Source: Chaetoderma sp. LZ-2023a
Taxonomy: Eukaryota > Mollusca > Caudofoveata > Chaetodermatida > Chaetodermatidae
DNA length: 64,000 nucleotides
Assembly (NCBI GenBank): GCA_034401795.1
Contig: CM067369.1
Span: forward strand, 93,747,712-93,811,711
Reading direction: 5' to 3'
The notes beneath the pieces were generated by a model. That model worked only from the letters and a program-made list of their open reading frames with translations, did not search any database and was not told where the DNA came from. The position numbers and the translations under genes are program-made. The first letter of the stretch is position 1; the number at the start of each line of letters is the position of its first letter. Of the stretch, positions 1 through 10,093 are shown in pieces.

Positions 1-370
1 ACGCATATTTCTAGCTAAGCTCCACCCCTTTTTTGCGTGTTGGAATCGATGTATATAGACGCTGTATAATGAATTCCCAGACTTCCAATTTCAAGTTAAC
101 TATACAGGTAAGCTGATGACTATTTTGAAACTAATTTGACTGGTTGCTTTTAAAGGTTTGCTGCCTCTGGCCGCAACAATGCCAGGTCAAATTAGTTTAA
201 AATATTCAACAGCATGTTGATTAAATAGTAAAGACGTGCAATTCGCATACTTGACTGGCTATTCAATGTTCCTGGTGGAGCTAGATACGTCATTCATTAC
301 ACATTTTGATTGTGACGTCCAGCTACATCTGACCTAAATAATTATGACGTCATATACAGAAAAATCCATT
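1..370 (-). repeat. Dispersed hairpin repeat, family 1 (partial copy)
   Basis: The core at 121-210 is an imperfect palindrome whose arms read ATTTTGAAACTAATTTGACTGG and its complement around a ~40-base loop. The flanks (GC-rich 'aagctccaccc' side, TGACGTCA-rich side near 340) match those of copies at 37.9 and 60.5 kb in reverse orientation. No coding capacity is visible. It is probably a non-autonomous DNA element; the outer end lies at or beyond the window edge. Confidence 0.7.
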
Positions 371-391
371 ATCATAGAAAATGTCCTATGT

Positions 392-560
392 CTAATTGCC
401 GTCCAAGAGACCATTGTGGTTTTTCTTTTGCAATTTACTACTGGAATTATAGGATCGGTTAACCAACCAGTCTTTCCAGTGGTAAACTTTCAAAACAAGT
501 TCCCCGGCGAGTAGCAAATGCAAATGGACATTTCTCACGATCACCGCAAGAAGCCATTTG
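392..560. repeat. Dispersed palindromic repeat, family 2 (degenerate copy)
   Basis: It contains 'tactactggaat ... tttccagtggtaaa' arms around a short AT-rich centre, followed by 'gcaaatggacattt'. These are the signatures of the TTAA-flanked palindromic family best preserved at 59881-60111. The copy is degenerate and its termini are unclear. Confidence 0.5.
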
Positions 561-1054
561 TGGTCAGTTTGATAGAGTGCTAAAGTGGACATATAAGAGA
601 CGCCGCGAGTGAGCGTGTGCTTGAGTACTTTCATCTGCAGAAGGAATGATAAACATGTTTTGTAAGCAGTCCTCCAGCAACAGAAGAGTACTTATTTAGA
701 GTAGTTATTTGTGGAGTTCCGTTGGCTGTTTATTAAAATAATTAAGTGGTCATCGTCGCCCAAACTCTATTACAGTCGGACCAGAACAAATAAGAGAACT
801 CGCCATGAATCGCGCGCATGAAGATAATAATCATGAGATCTCCAGCAATCTAAAAATAGAGCCGTGTCTTCGCGCCGAGAATTATTAGATCTCGTGTTAA
901 TGGAGATCTCACGAGACACAGCCCCACAAACCCCTGCGCGAAATGGCCGCGCCTATAGGCAATTCTAGACAGCAATAAATAGATGTATTGTATCATTTGT
1001 TCTTTTCTCTTTTTTCTATGTCTACTTAACTCAGTACCGCATCTGTACATCACA

Positions 1055-1222
<168 letters not shown>

Positions 1223-1252
1223 TTTAATATTAGGTGTCCGCCTTCACTCTAG

Positions 1253-1950
1253 GCAACAAAGTCATTCGCAAGCACTTTTTCGCTAACAGAGTGGTACCAC
1301 AGTGGAATTCACTACCAGCTACAATAGTCGAAGCAACAATACTTGAATTATTCAAAAGCAAACTATAGATATCTACTTCAAAGAAAGCTCATTTGAATTC
1401 GACTGAACAGGCATATGTATACCAGCCCAACACAAAGTCATACTGAAATTGTTCCAATACAGTGGACCTGTCTTGGAGTAGGCTGTGCATCAACAATAAC
1501 TTGCTCTGTAGCGATTTCAATTATCGATAGATTAGTCTCTGCTTCCACGTCCGCATGTTGTGGTAGCATGACGATCTGCATGACCTGATTATATTGGCAG
1601 GGCATCGTTCTGGGCCTCTGATTAATGTAAACACCTTTCTACCTCGAACCAACCCAGATAGCATATGTAGACGTTGGGCCAATGTTGAGAATTTTACAGT
1701 AAATCAACCAAAATCATATACCTATCTACAAAGCATGAAACTAAAGGATATTACGACTCACTCAGTGGCGGTGAACCATGGAGGAAAAGTTAAATCCTGG
1801 GCTCACTGCTTTGGAGTACTGCTGACATTGTTGCATGCTGCACCATGGGGAACATAGCTTTCCAGTCCTTACGTTTCCATACTCCAGATGCGGGCGTACC
1901 AGGCTTTTATAGGATACTTAAATAAATAAAGAATTGAGTAGAAGACATGA
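1253..1950 (+). repeat. Chimeric LINE-derived unit, copy A
   Basis: Near-identical to the reverse complement of 7862-9297, minus about 745 bases. Bases 1285-1368 encode the C-terminus of a CR1/L2/Jockey-group reverse transcriptase (NRVVPQWNSLPATIVEAT), ending in a stop, followed by 3' untranslated sequence. From about 1735 comes a second, frameshifted LINE segment. The last part (about 1883-1910) encodes the LVRPHLEYGN motif of a third segment on the opposite strand. The shared junctions show the chimera was copied as a unit. Confidence 0.8.
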
Positions 1951-2050
1951 TTGTGTGTGCGTGTGCGTGTGCGTGTGCGTGTGCGTGTGCGTGTGCGCGT
2001 GCGCGTGCGTGTGCGTGTGCGTGGGTGGGTGGGTGGGTGGGTGGGTGTGT
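1951..2050. repeat. (GTGTGC)n / (GGGT)n compound microsatellite
   Basis: Alternating GTGTGC units pass into GGGT units. The inverted copy B of the chimeric LINE unit is also bordered by a CA/ACGCAC microsatellite (7775-7861), so the simple repeat may travel with the unit. Confidence 0.95.
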
Positions 2051-2108
2051 GTTTAATATTAGGTGTCCGCCACCACTCTAGGAAATTCCTTCGGCGGACA
2101 CCCTGTAT
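2050..2108. repeat. Small inverted repeat with mariner-like end
   Basis: GGTGTCCGCC at 2062-2071 is the exact complement of GGCGGACACC at 2093-2102, with a 21-base spacer, followed by CTGTA. Read from the right, the end is CAGGGTGTCCGCCGAAGG. It resembles mariner-type termini, which often begin CAGGGTGTCC next to TA. The left half recurs as a direct repeat at 1221-1253. Confidence 0.6.
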
Positions 2109-5100
2109 TGAAAGTATGTACATGGAATCTTGAATTTTGATAGGTTTTGTTGTATTATATTTACATACATTTCCTTGTCCACCAGTGATTTTGTTTGAGA
2201 GATTTGGACTTATGTTAATAAAATGTTCATCGAAACCGTTTGCAATTTCGTAGTTATCTGTGAGTGCCTTATTGTTATAGAGAAACTGGGTCTGGTATGC
2301 CAGATAATCCTCCTTGGAAGAGTGGCTTCTGTCATGACTACACTAAACTGTCATATGTACACTTATAATATGACACTTGATTGGAATATGATCAAAACTG
2401 TTTCTGGGAACAACACAGCATCGCTTGCACTCAGACAACCTGCTAACTCTGTCATTCGATGTAAACATAACGTCTATTCGAGTAGCATCATAGCCATTCG
2501 GGTGGATAACGGTTGCCTCAGCTAGATAACCTTGTCATAATCATGTCAGAGTATCAGATAATCACGTCTGAATATCGGAAACTGGGAACACAGGAATGTG
2601 AAACATATACAAAAGTCGAGGCGGACATAGAGTAATAGCTTGAGTGCACAGTTCAATCCTAGGAAGTACTAAGAATGATGATGATGATGTACTCCGCCAG
2701 CAACGAATTCACCCCAGCCCTAGTGTTGACAACACTAGTCCAATCGAAAGAGCCCATTGAGAAGATATGCAGCTGCTTTAAACAACTTGGCCTCGAAAAC
2801 AGTTGAAGAAAACTGCACACAGGCGATCCTGGATCCCAGTAAGCTTGTTACGTATGAGGCTCCATCAAAGAAGTTATTTAAGTTTGAGAGATTGTCCAGA
2901 GTTATGTTATGTACTTCACCAATGACGAGCTGCAAAAATAATGATGAGTTCAAACGGTGTGAAACAATCCATGGCGATTGGAATTATGGGAGAAATTGTT
3001 CCGGACGAACAGTCAAAGGTGCGAAACAACTTGGCATGGGAACGGGAATCGCGGCGAAATAACCAGGATTCGTTCAAACAAGCCATTGAGCTAAAGTAAC
3101 ACCACCGTATTAACAATATTGACATTACCAATTGTAGCTCGCCGGGTAGTGTCGGTCTGGTCCGGTGTATCATGTCAACTAGCTGTACCACAAGGGCACG
3201 ACGAGTGATGGCGCTGGTTAGCATCCAGTCTCGGGGTGACAGACCTTGCACGAAACTGCCCTGCGGGAAACAAAAAATGGCTCCTAAGGCCGGTGGAACT
3301 CAATCGCTCCGGTGGGGCCATGTGACCATCATCGCGAACATTAAACACAACTGTCTCATCCCAAGAATGTGTGTCACCAGTATGCCTGTCCATAGCAATT
3401 TCGTAATCTTTGGACTTAAAATATAAGTCTATACAATGATTTTACCTAAACAATTATAAATATGCTAGATAAAACTACAGTAAAAGCATACGAAAATACG
3501 AGACATAGAGACAGGTAGATGAACTTTTAAACAGGGGTTCCCGGAGGTACCACACAGACTTGTAGGTCCGCAGAGGAATCCTCGCACGGGAGGCTCCCGT
3601 ACACGAGACTTAACTAATTAACTTAATATAAGTTAGTATACCTCTAAGCTGAAAGAAAGAAGGTTATCACGGACGAAAAGTTATGTGTCTCACGCGGGCA
3701 CTACTCCTAGTGCTAGTTTGTGTGAGGAGTGTTATCCTCGCGTGGACCATCGTCGCTGAATCCTTGCGAGAGGCAAGTGCCTCGCACGGGCCTCCATCTT
3801 GGGAAGGTGTCGCCACTGCTTAAAGCGGGAGAAGAGTAGTAGGCAAAGATGGGCTCACTCTAATATTTCAACCAAAGAAAATGCTTGAGAAAGAAAAGAC
3901 CATACCTAGTGAGATTATGACTATAGGGGTGCGTGCTGTTTTACGTGAAGATGGGGCGGGCGATTCCTGATGGATTCCCTCGTCACCGTCTTATGTGATT
4001 CCTAGTATGCTGAATTAGTAGTTGCTGCTTTATTTATGCAGGCCTTCTGCTTTGCTTAATTAGCTTTTAGTTGTTTTCAAAACAATAACTGTTTTTGGCC
4101 GCAACTGGCTGGTATCTACCTAGCTATTAGACACGGCTGTCACTGAGAACAGATGCCCTAAGACAGCAATACTGAAGACAGCGCTCATACATGTTACTTA
4201 GTAAGATCTCCAAACTGGGTAAGAATCCGGTCATCCCACTCTGTAACCACATAAAACGTTACAAGACATAGGTTACTTTTCACGAAAGCATTATTAGACC
4301 ATTGTTCTGTCGTTATGGTGGGGGTGAGAGAGACGAATACCCACCGTAAATGTCCTTCCCGCAAGGGCGTGGCAGATCTAAATATCATGCCCCAGACATT
4401 CTGCTGGATTTTGGTGGTGGTACGTATCTCGCCCATCACCGGGTCCTATGGAACTAACCGTTTAACCTGTCATTAGGTTTATCTACAAGTTGCCCTGTTT
4501 TGCACTGCGGTGCGGGAGGTTGGTTCAGTAAATAAAATAATAATTAATATATGTTTTCGCAGTGCTTTCCTACATTGGCTAAAGAGCTAACTACTAAGTA
4601 TCCAAAGATACACGGGAATGTGTGTGATACCACACCCTGGCCATTACTACTCGGAAACGCTAACAGTTTCCTAGAGTCGGATCAGCCCATGGTGCGGATG
4701 GGGACATCCAAACAATTAAGAAGCCACTAGGCTGAGTGGAACATGAAGAGAGACAAAATCTTGGAGTTATGAATCTTACCGGAGGGCGGGGCTAAATTAT
4801 CGCACTGCCGGAGGAGAAGAGTATATTACAGAGTATGTAATGAAGAAAGTGTCTCTAATCATTTTGAACATATCCTATCGAGCTGAATAGAAAAGGTTTA
4901 GTCGGTAGCATGCCGGGCTAAACAGAGTTGTAGCACGGACAGTGACCTCAGTGAAAAATTGTTGGTGGCGGGAGAAAGTGCTGCATATATAAGTGTTGCT
5001 GTATAGTGTTTCCTACGTGCACTGCAGTCCTATATTTTCTATAGATAAGCAAAACATATGAACGGATGGCCACTGGCCATATATATACATAATCTAACCA

Positions 5101-5540
5101 GAACAATTAATACGGTATTAAATGATCAAGGTATACATATCAGTACAGGTTAACGACCCTACTATAGTGCAGTTAGCAACACATTGAGGAAAATGAGAAT
5201 AACTATAAACAAATACAGAAATGATAACTAGCGGTCCTAAGACCGTTACGGTTCCTTTTAGTCATCGGGACTGTTCTTACGGATACAATATAATTAATGA
5301 AACACCTATAGAGAAATAATTGAACTGTGAAGTATAGTTACTTGAATACTCGGAAGTCATTCTTCAGTTAGGCTACCGTGTTACTGAAATTGATACGTCA
5401 TTCCGTAGTCGACGTGAGATTATGCGCTCTCCGGAGGTTGGAAAGTTCCCGCAGGTTGGTTCCCGCAAGCTGTTTTCTGCAAACAAGATTCCCGCAAGAA
5501 CACTTATGATGGGAGGGGCACATCGCTCAGCACTGTAAGC
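2109..5540. other. Region without recognisable genes
   Basis: Only short open frames (the longest about 111 codons, with both strands open in places) occur, none with a recognisable domain. A short (GAT)n tract lies near 2680. GC-richer patches at 3.6-3.85 and 4.3-4.45 kb were examined for rRNA or tRNA and not recognised. Confidence 0.6.
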
Positions 5541-5548
5541 CTAATAGG

Positions 5549-5938
5549 ATGTCTAACGAGCAGTCAGCAAAAGATACGATAGTACTACTTGGTGAAGAAC
5601 GTTCCCATACACCGATGGCACAGATGGAAGGTGTAAACAACCCCATCACAAGCGGGGGGGGGGGGGGCGTTGTCAGAGGCAAACGAAGATTCAAAACAAA
5701 GCTTCACGGTGCTGGGTACGTCATCCAGCTCTTAAAACACACCGGGCAGAGTTCACTTGTTGTGGTCGAAAGTCAGAAGAACCTACATGATATTAGTGCG
5801 GGGACGGTTGAAATACCTCTTTTAGGCATGGCAGGTAGATCCAGTGAGTCATCCATCAAAGAACATCCTGCCTCTACATCTGTAGACTCACATATTCAGG
5901 CCGTAAAGGCCTCACCGCAAATTTGTGTTCCGAAGTAG
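5549..5938 (+). CDS. Hypothetical open frame, 129 codons, doubtful
   Basis: Starts MSNEQSAKDT and ends QICVPK. It has no domain I recognise, and a run of G (12 bases) near 5656 interrupts its middle as a poly-glycine stretch. No splice sites or clear promoter accompany it, and it lies in repeat-rich DNA downstream and antisense of the heat-shock-type promoter module. It may be chance coding. Confidence 0.15.
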   Translation: MSNEQSAKDTIVLLGEERSHTPMAQMEGVNNPITSGGGGGVVRGKRRFKTKLHGAGYVIQLLKHTGQSSLVVVESQKNLHDISAGTVEIPLLGMAGRSSESSIKEHPASTSVDSHIQAVKASPQICVPK

Positions 5939-6154
5939 ATATTGATATTCGTGAACAATAATCAGAAGTTCCAAATTACTCGGTTATTATTATTAGGTAG
6001 AGAGTTACAAAATTGTTTTAGTGCGGTGGATTGGGCAACTGCCAGCTACGGGATAAAACCCCGACACATAGCGAAGTAAAACGCGTATTGTCTGTCGCGC
6101 TGATAGTAGCTGGTACAGATCCAACCTGTTCGGCCCCTGGCCGAGGCCGCGTCT

Positions 6155-6263
6155 CCTTTTATACTCCTCGTGACATTACAGTCGCAGGCTCCAACCAAAC
6201 ATCGTTCGAGCAACAGCCAATCAGCGCGTAGCTAATAATGTTCTAGAACATTTTAGAAGTTCT
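6155..6263 (-). promoter_or_regulatory. Heat-shock-type promoter module (HSE, CCAAT, TATA)
   Basis: Bases 6241-6263 contain five alternating TTC/GAA pentamer units at exact 5-bp spacing (TTC, GAA, TTt, GAA, TTC; one mismatch), which is a heat-shock-factor binding array. A CCAAT pentamer lies at 6217-6221. The minus strand carries TATAAAAGG at 6163-6155, about 78 bp from the array, as in hsp70-type promoters. A palindromic CRE, TGACGTCA, is at 6279-6286. No heat-shock protein frame is recognisable downstream (below 6150). It could drive a non-coding RNA, be the remnant of a duplicated gene, or belong to an LTR. Confidence 0.6.
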
Positions 6264-6299
6264 GCGTCCACGTGGTTATGACGTCACGGCAATATCTTG

Positions 6300-7120
6300 A
6301 AGATAATCAAGAAGGGTTTTCCGTGGATAACTCAGCCATTTCTAAACCGATTTTGAAATGGTTTACAGATTTATAAAGCCCGTTGAATTCTGTTCTTAAT
6401 CAATGCCAGATTTAACGGGAACAGGCAATCAATAATGATTACAGGGTACTAAAAGCGCCATCCTATCTTGGTCGTAACTACGCGCTCCATCAAAAACACC
6501 ATCTTGGCGCACGCATGCGCGTCATACGTTTTAACGAACTTAGTCGGTTTCGCAACCCGATCTCTCCCATAGGCCTATACACGCTTATGGCTCTACCCAG
6601 GGGGGGGGGGCGTGTTCAGGAAACGAATCCGGGACTGGCTGGGCGTACCCAGCTTAGCTGTTACGGCCGGTATCCGACCGGGTGATCCGAACTACACCAA
6701 TGCACCAATGAACTTGTACACACGACAAGCGACTATTAATGAAACTATTTAACGATACGCTGATAAACATTTACACAAACAATTTGTTTCTATTTTTTGT
6801 AGCACATTTTAGATAAATATATATGTGTTGTAAACAGCATGCATGCTATAGTACATTTATTATATGTTAGAATGACTATTTTCCTACAGCGTATGCTGAT
6901 CTACAGACCTAGGAATTTGGTAAATTGAATATATAGGATTAGGAATCCGATTCCGAAATTTTTAATTTTCATATTCAATTAAAAGATGATCTGATGTTTC
7001 ATTTGTCGGAAAGTTCGGTGGAGGATGTTGCTGTTGTAGGCAGCAACATCATCAACCAAACTATTGAAAAATGTACACCAGTTTCTTTGTTATTTACACA
7101 GCAAACGATAGAATATTGAC
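6300..7120. other. Region without recognisable genes
   Basis: AT-rich DNA with a poly-G run near 6601. I see no coding frame, tRNA or complete repeat here. Confidence 0.6.
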
Positions 7121-7124
7121 ATCA

Positions 7125-7297
7125 GAGTGGTATGGGTTAAACTCTTAAATCTAACGGTTTCGATGAGAGTTAATTAATCAACAACAGTCAAATCATTCAA
7201 GAACAAACTTGATATAAAAAAAGAACTTGAATTGGACTGAGCAAGCCATACTACAACAAAAACACCGAGGCAATAACAAGCCAATGGCTTATGCCTC

Positions 7298-7357
<60 letters not shown>
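7125..7357 (+). repeat. LINE 3' end relic with (TTA)n tail
   Basis: A short frame ending at about 7239 (SFKNKLDIKKELELD, then stop) matches the usual C-terminus of CR1/L2-type LINE polymerases. It is followed by a short 3' untranslated region and a TTA microsatellite (7299-7357), the kind of simple-repeat tail these LINEs end in. It is 5'-truncated, as is typical of dead LINE copies. Confidence 0.55.
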
Positions 7358-7360
<3 letters not shown>

Positions 7361-7774
7361 CCCCTATGGATAAAACTGGCAAACTATAGGTCTGCTCTCC
7401 ATTAAAACGTCTAATAAGTTTTCTGCACTTTTATTCACACTCTTTCAATATACTTAACTGAAAACTGTTACACTAATTAGTGTATATAAGGTACTCTTTA
7501 TTCGCTCCCATCAACATCATTAGTCAGATCACTTGAAAATATCTTGAGTTTCTCAGTAAATTGATAGTGTTCAAGGACCACGGTTTAAGGGGAAAAATCC
7601 ATAAACAGGTATTCACAATGATGTCTTCTATCATCTCCGAGGGCCTCGTCATCACATGGTAAAAAGTATGCCTACAAATCCTCTTACCGCAGGTATACAC
7701 TGAATATAGCAATTTAACCAGACAACACTGCATAAACACACATATTGCACTCAGTACGCCTTACAGAAGAGCCC

Positions 7775-7822
7775 ACCACCACATGCACACGCACACGCAA
7801 ACGCACACGCACACGCACACGC

Positions 7823-7861
<39 letters not shown>
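7775..7861. repeat. (ACGC/CA)n microsatellite
   Basis: CACACG units pass into pure CA. It abuts copy B of the chimeric LINE unit, mirroring the GT-rich tract beside copy A. Confidence 0.95.
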
Positions 7862-7864
<3 letters not shown>

Positions 7865-9297
7865 ATGTCGTCTACTCAATTCTTTATTTATTTAAGTATT
7901 GTATAAAAGCCTGGTACGCCCGCATCTGGAGTATGGAAACGTAAGGACTGGAAAGCTATGTTTCCAATGGTGCAGCATGCAACAATGTCAGCAGTACTGC
8001 AAAGCAGTGAGCCCAGGATTTTACTTTTCCTCCTTAGTTCACCGCCACTGAGTGAGTCGTCATATCGTTTAGTTTCATGCTTTGTAGATAGGTATATGTG
8101 GGTGAACTCTGTTTTGGATTCATTCATAAAGAGATTCTCAATTTTTAGTTTGCTTGCAGCTATTGGGAGAAGTTCGTCAAGGGGTTTCATTTCCTCATCT
8201 ATAAAGTCCACATTGTCAGCATATTCCATCTCTAGCGGCATGCCCAGTATTGACACTGGGGGGGGGGGGTCTTGTGGAATTTTCCCACACGGATTTCAAT
8301 GCAGCAGCCAGGTAACAGGTGAAAAGCACAGGGGATAGACCATCTCTCTGTGGGGAGCCGATTGATGTCTCAAACTCTACAGATTTCACTGACTTGACTC
8401 GTACTCTCAGCGTGGTGTCTGCAAGCAGTAGTCTCACTAGTCACAGCTCATCTTCATTGCAACTGGCCTGGCATAGTAGGGGGGGCCTACATCTAGGATC
8501 TTTGAGTGCTTAATTGTGTCAAAGGCTCGGCAATTGTCAATGCCCATTTTGTGGAAATCCCAGTGTTTTGACATGACTTCCGAAACAAGTATGCGTAAAT
8601 ATAGATTGATAAAATGCTTGAAATAGTAAAAAGCATTGACCCAGAATTGGAATACGTACGGTGGGATTGACTAATCCTGGCAGTAATCGCCCACTGCAGG
8701 TACAGAGTAAGGATGTGATCTGGTTGCTAGGTTAGAAAAAGGATTAGGTTTGGCACTTTCGACCCTCTGTCCCATTCCATAGTAGTAGTACAGGTCTCAA
8801 AATTGGGCATAAACAAACCAATAGTTCCTGTGTGATTTTGGTTGATTTACTGTAAAATTTTCAACATTGGCCCAACGTCTACATATGCTATCTGGGTTGG
8901 TTCGAGGTAGAAAGGTGTTTACATTAATCAAAGGCCCAGAACGATGCCCTGCCAATATAATCAGGTCATGTAGATCGTCATGCTACCACAACATGCGGAT
9001 GTGGAAGCAGAGACTTATCTATCGATAATTGAAATCGCTACAGAGCAAGTTATTGTTGATGCACAGCCTACTCCAAGACATGTCCACTGTATTGGAAGAA
9101 TTTCAGTATGACTTTGTGTTGGGCTGGTATACATATACCTGTTCAGTCGAATTCAAATGAGCTTTCTTTGAAGTAGATATCTATAGTTTACTTTTGAATA
9201 ATTCAAGTATTGTTGCTTCGACTATTGTAGCTGGCAGTGAATTCCACTGTGGTACCACTCTGTTAGCGAAAAGGTGCTTGCGAATGACTTTGTTGCT
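7862..9297 (-). repeat. Chimeric LINE-derived unit, copy B
   Basis: Inverted relative to copy A (1253-1950). On the plus strand, 7898-7946 encodes LYKSLVRPHLEYGNV, a CR1-group motif, joined head-to-head to a minus-strand polymerase fragment. Copy A lacks about 745 bases present here (roughly 8095-8840), apparently by one simple deletion. Confidence 0.8.
7947..8560 (-). pseudogene. LINE reverse transcriptase palm fragment
   Basis: Minus-strand motifs in order: AFDTIKHSKIL (palm motif A) near 8520, GSPQRDGLSPVLFTCYL (motif B) near 8370, YADNVDFIDE (motif C position, where YADD is expected) near 8215, then KSKILGSLLCSTADI, the conserved region after the palm of CR1-group enzymes. The frame shifts at a run of ten G near 8260 and again before 8480. 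Motif C reads ADN rather than ADD, so the enzyme would be inactive even without the shifts. Confidence 0.8.
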
Positions 9298-9513
9298 GCG
9301 CTTTATGTTAAGCTTGAACCTATGTCCTCTGGTCTGTGTAATACTGGATGGCTCGAAAAAGTAGTTCTTATCAATATTATATAGATCCCTGATGCGCTTG
9401 AATGTTTCAATTAAATCTCGGAATCGTATATATTTTAGTGACATTAGATTTAGGGCGTCAAGTCGTTCCATGTAGCTATACTCTTTGATTTGATCTTAAA
9501 GACTACTAGTCCA
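9181..9513 (-). pseudogene. LINE reverse transcriptase C-terminus fragment
   Basis: Open from about 9505: DQIKEYSYMERLDALNLMSL, then RDLIETFKRI and RGHRFKLN, then NRVVPQWNSLPATIVEAT. This is the C-terminal region of CR1/L2-type LINE polymerases after the thumb. It stops at 9181. The 6.2-kb TIR element begins at 9517, immediately upstream of this coding sequence, and may have inserted into the LINE. Confidence 0.75.
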
Positions 9514-9516
9514 GTA

Positions 9517-9640
9517 AGAAATGACAATGGACCCGGACATTTTAAGTAACAACCAGATTTTTGCCCAGAACTCTTCCATTGTATCTAAATTAAGACCACA
9601 AAAAATTCCCCATGAATCCCAATTGGGGGAAATGATTTTT
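9517..9640. repeat. Left terminal inverted repeat of the 6.2-kb element
   Basis: Matches the reverse complement of 15575-15709, with a small gap after GACA and several substitutions. The strongest blocks are the first 14 bases, the 22-base GGACATTTTAAG region, and the inner AATTCCCCAT block near 9604. Confidence 0.75.
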
Positions 9641-9646
9641 TTTTAG

Positions 9647-10010
9647 CAAAATGGCCGCCAAAATGGCTGAAAATTATACATTTCTAGATAGTTCAGTTAC
9701 TATATAAGCTAGAGTGGCGATTAAAACCTCTAAAGTTAATGTTTTGGGGTCAAGGAATTGAATTCTGATATTATTTCTACAGAATAACACATGCTAATTA
9801 TAGTAATTTATTCAAAATGGCGGAAAACGTCAAAATGGCCGCCAAAATGGCCGAAAATTATACATTTCTAGATAGTTCATTTACCATATAAGCTAGAGTG
9901 GCGATTGAAGCCTCTAAAGTTAATGTTTTGGGGTCAAGGAATTGAATTCTGATATTATTTTTACAGAATAATACATGCTTATTATGGTAATTTATTCATC
10001 ATAATTCACC
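9647..10010. repeat. Two-unit 184-bp tandem repeat
   Basis: AAAATGGCCGCCAAAATGGC occurs at 9649 and 9833, and the following ~150 bases are near-identical (TTAATGTTTTGGGGTCAAGG in both). It lies just inside the left terminal repeat, 3' of the gene, where transposons often carry subterminal binding repeats. Confidence 0.85.
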
Positions 10011-10093
10011 TGTCAGGATGGCAGATATAACTAAAATTATGCATGGTGCATAGAGTCAGCAAATTACGGCTGGCTCCACCAAGTAATATTCTG

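Noticed and set aside
1869-2133. Arg-Thr and Val-Arg repeat frames
   Set aside because: They arise from the GTGTGC microsatellite.
5221-5290. Segment reminiscent of an rRNA or tRNA stretch
   Set aside because: No conserved rRNA core blocks or cloverleaf can be built around it.
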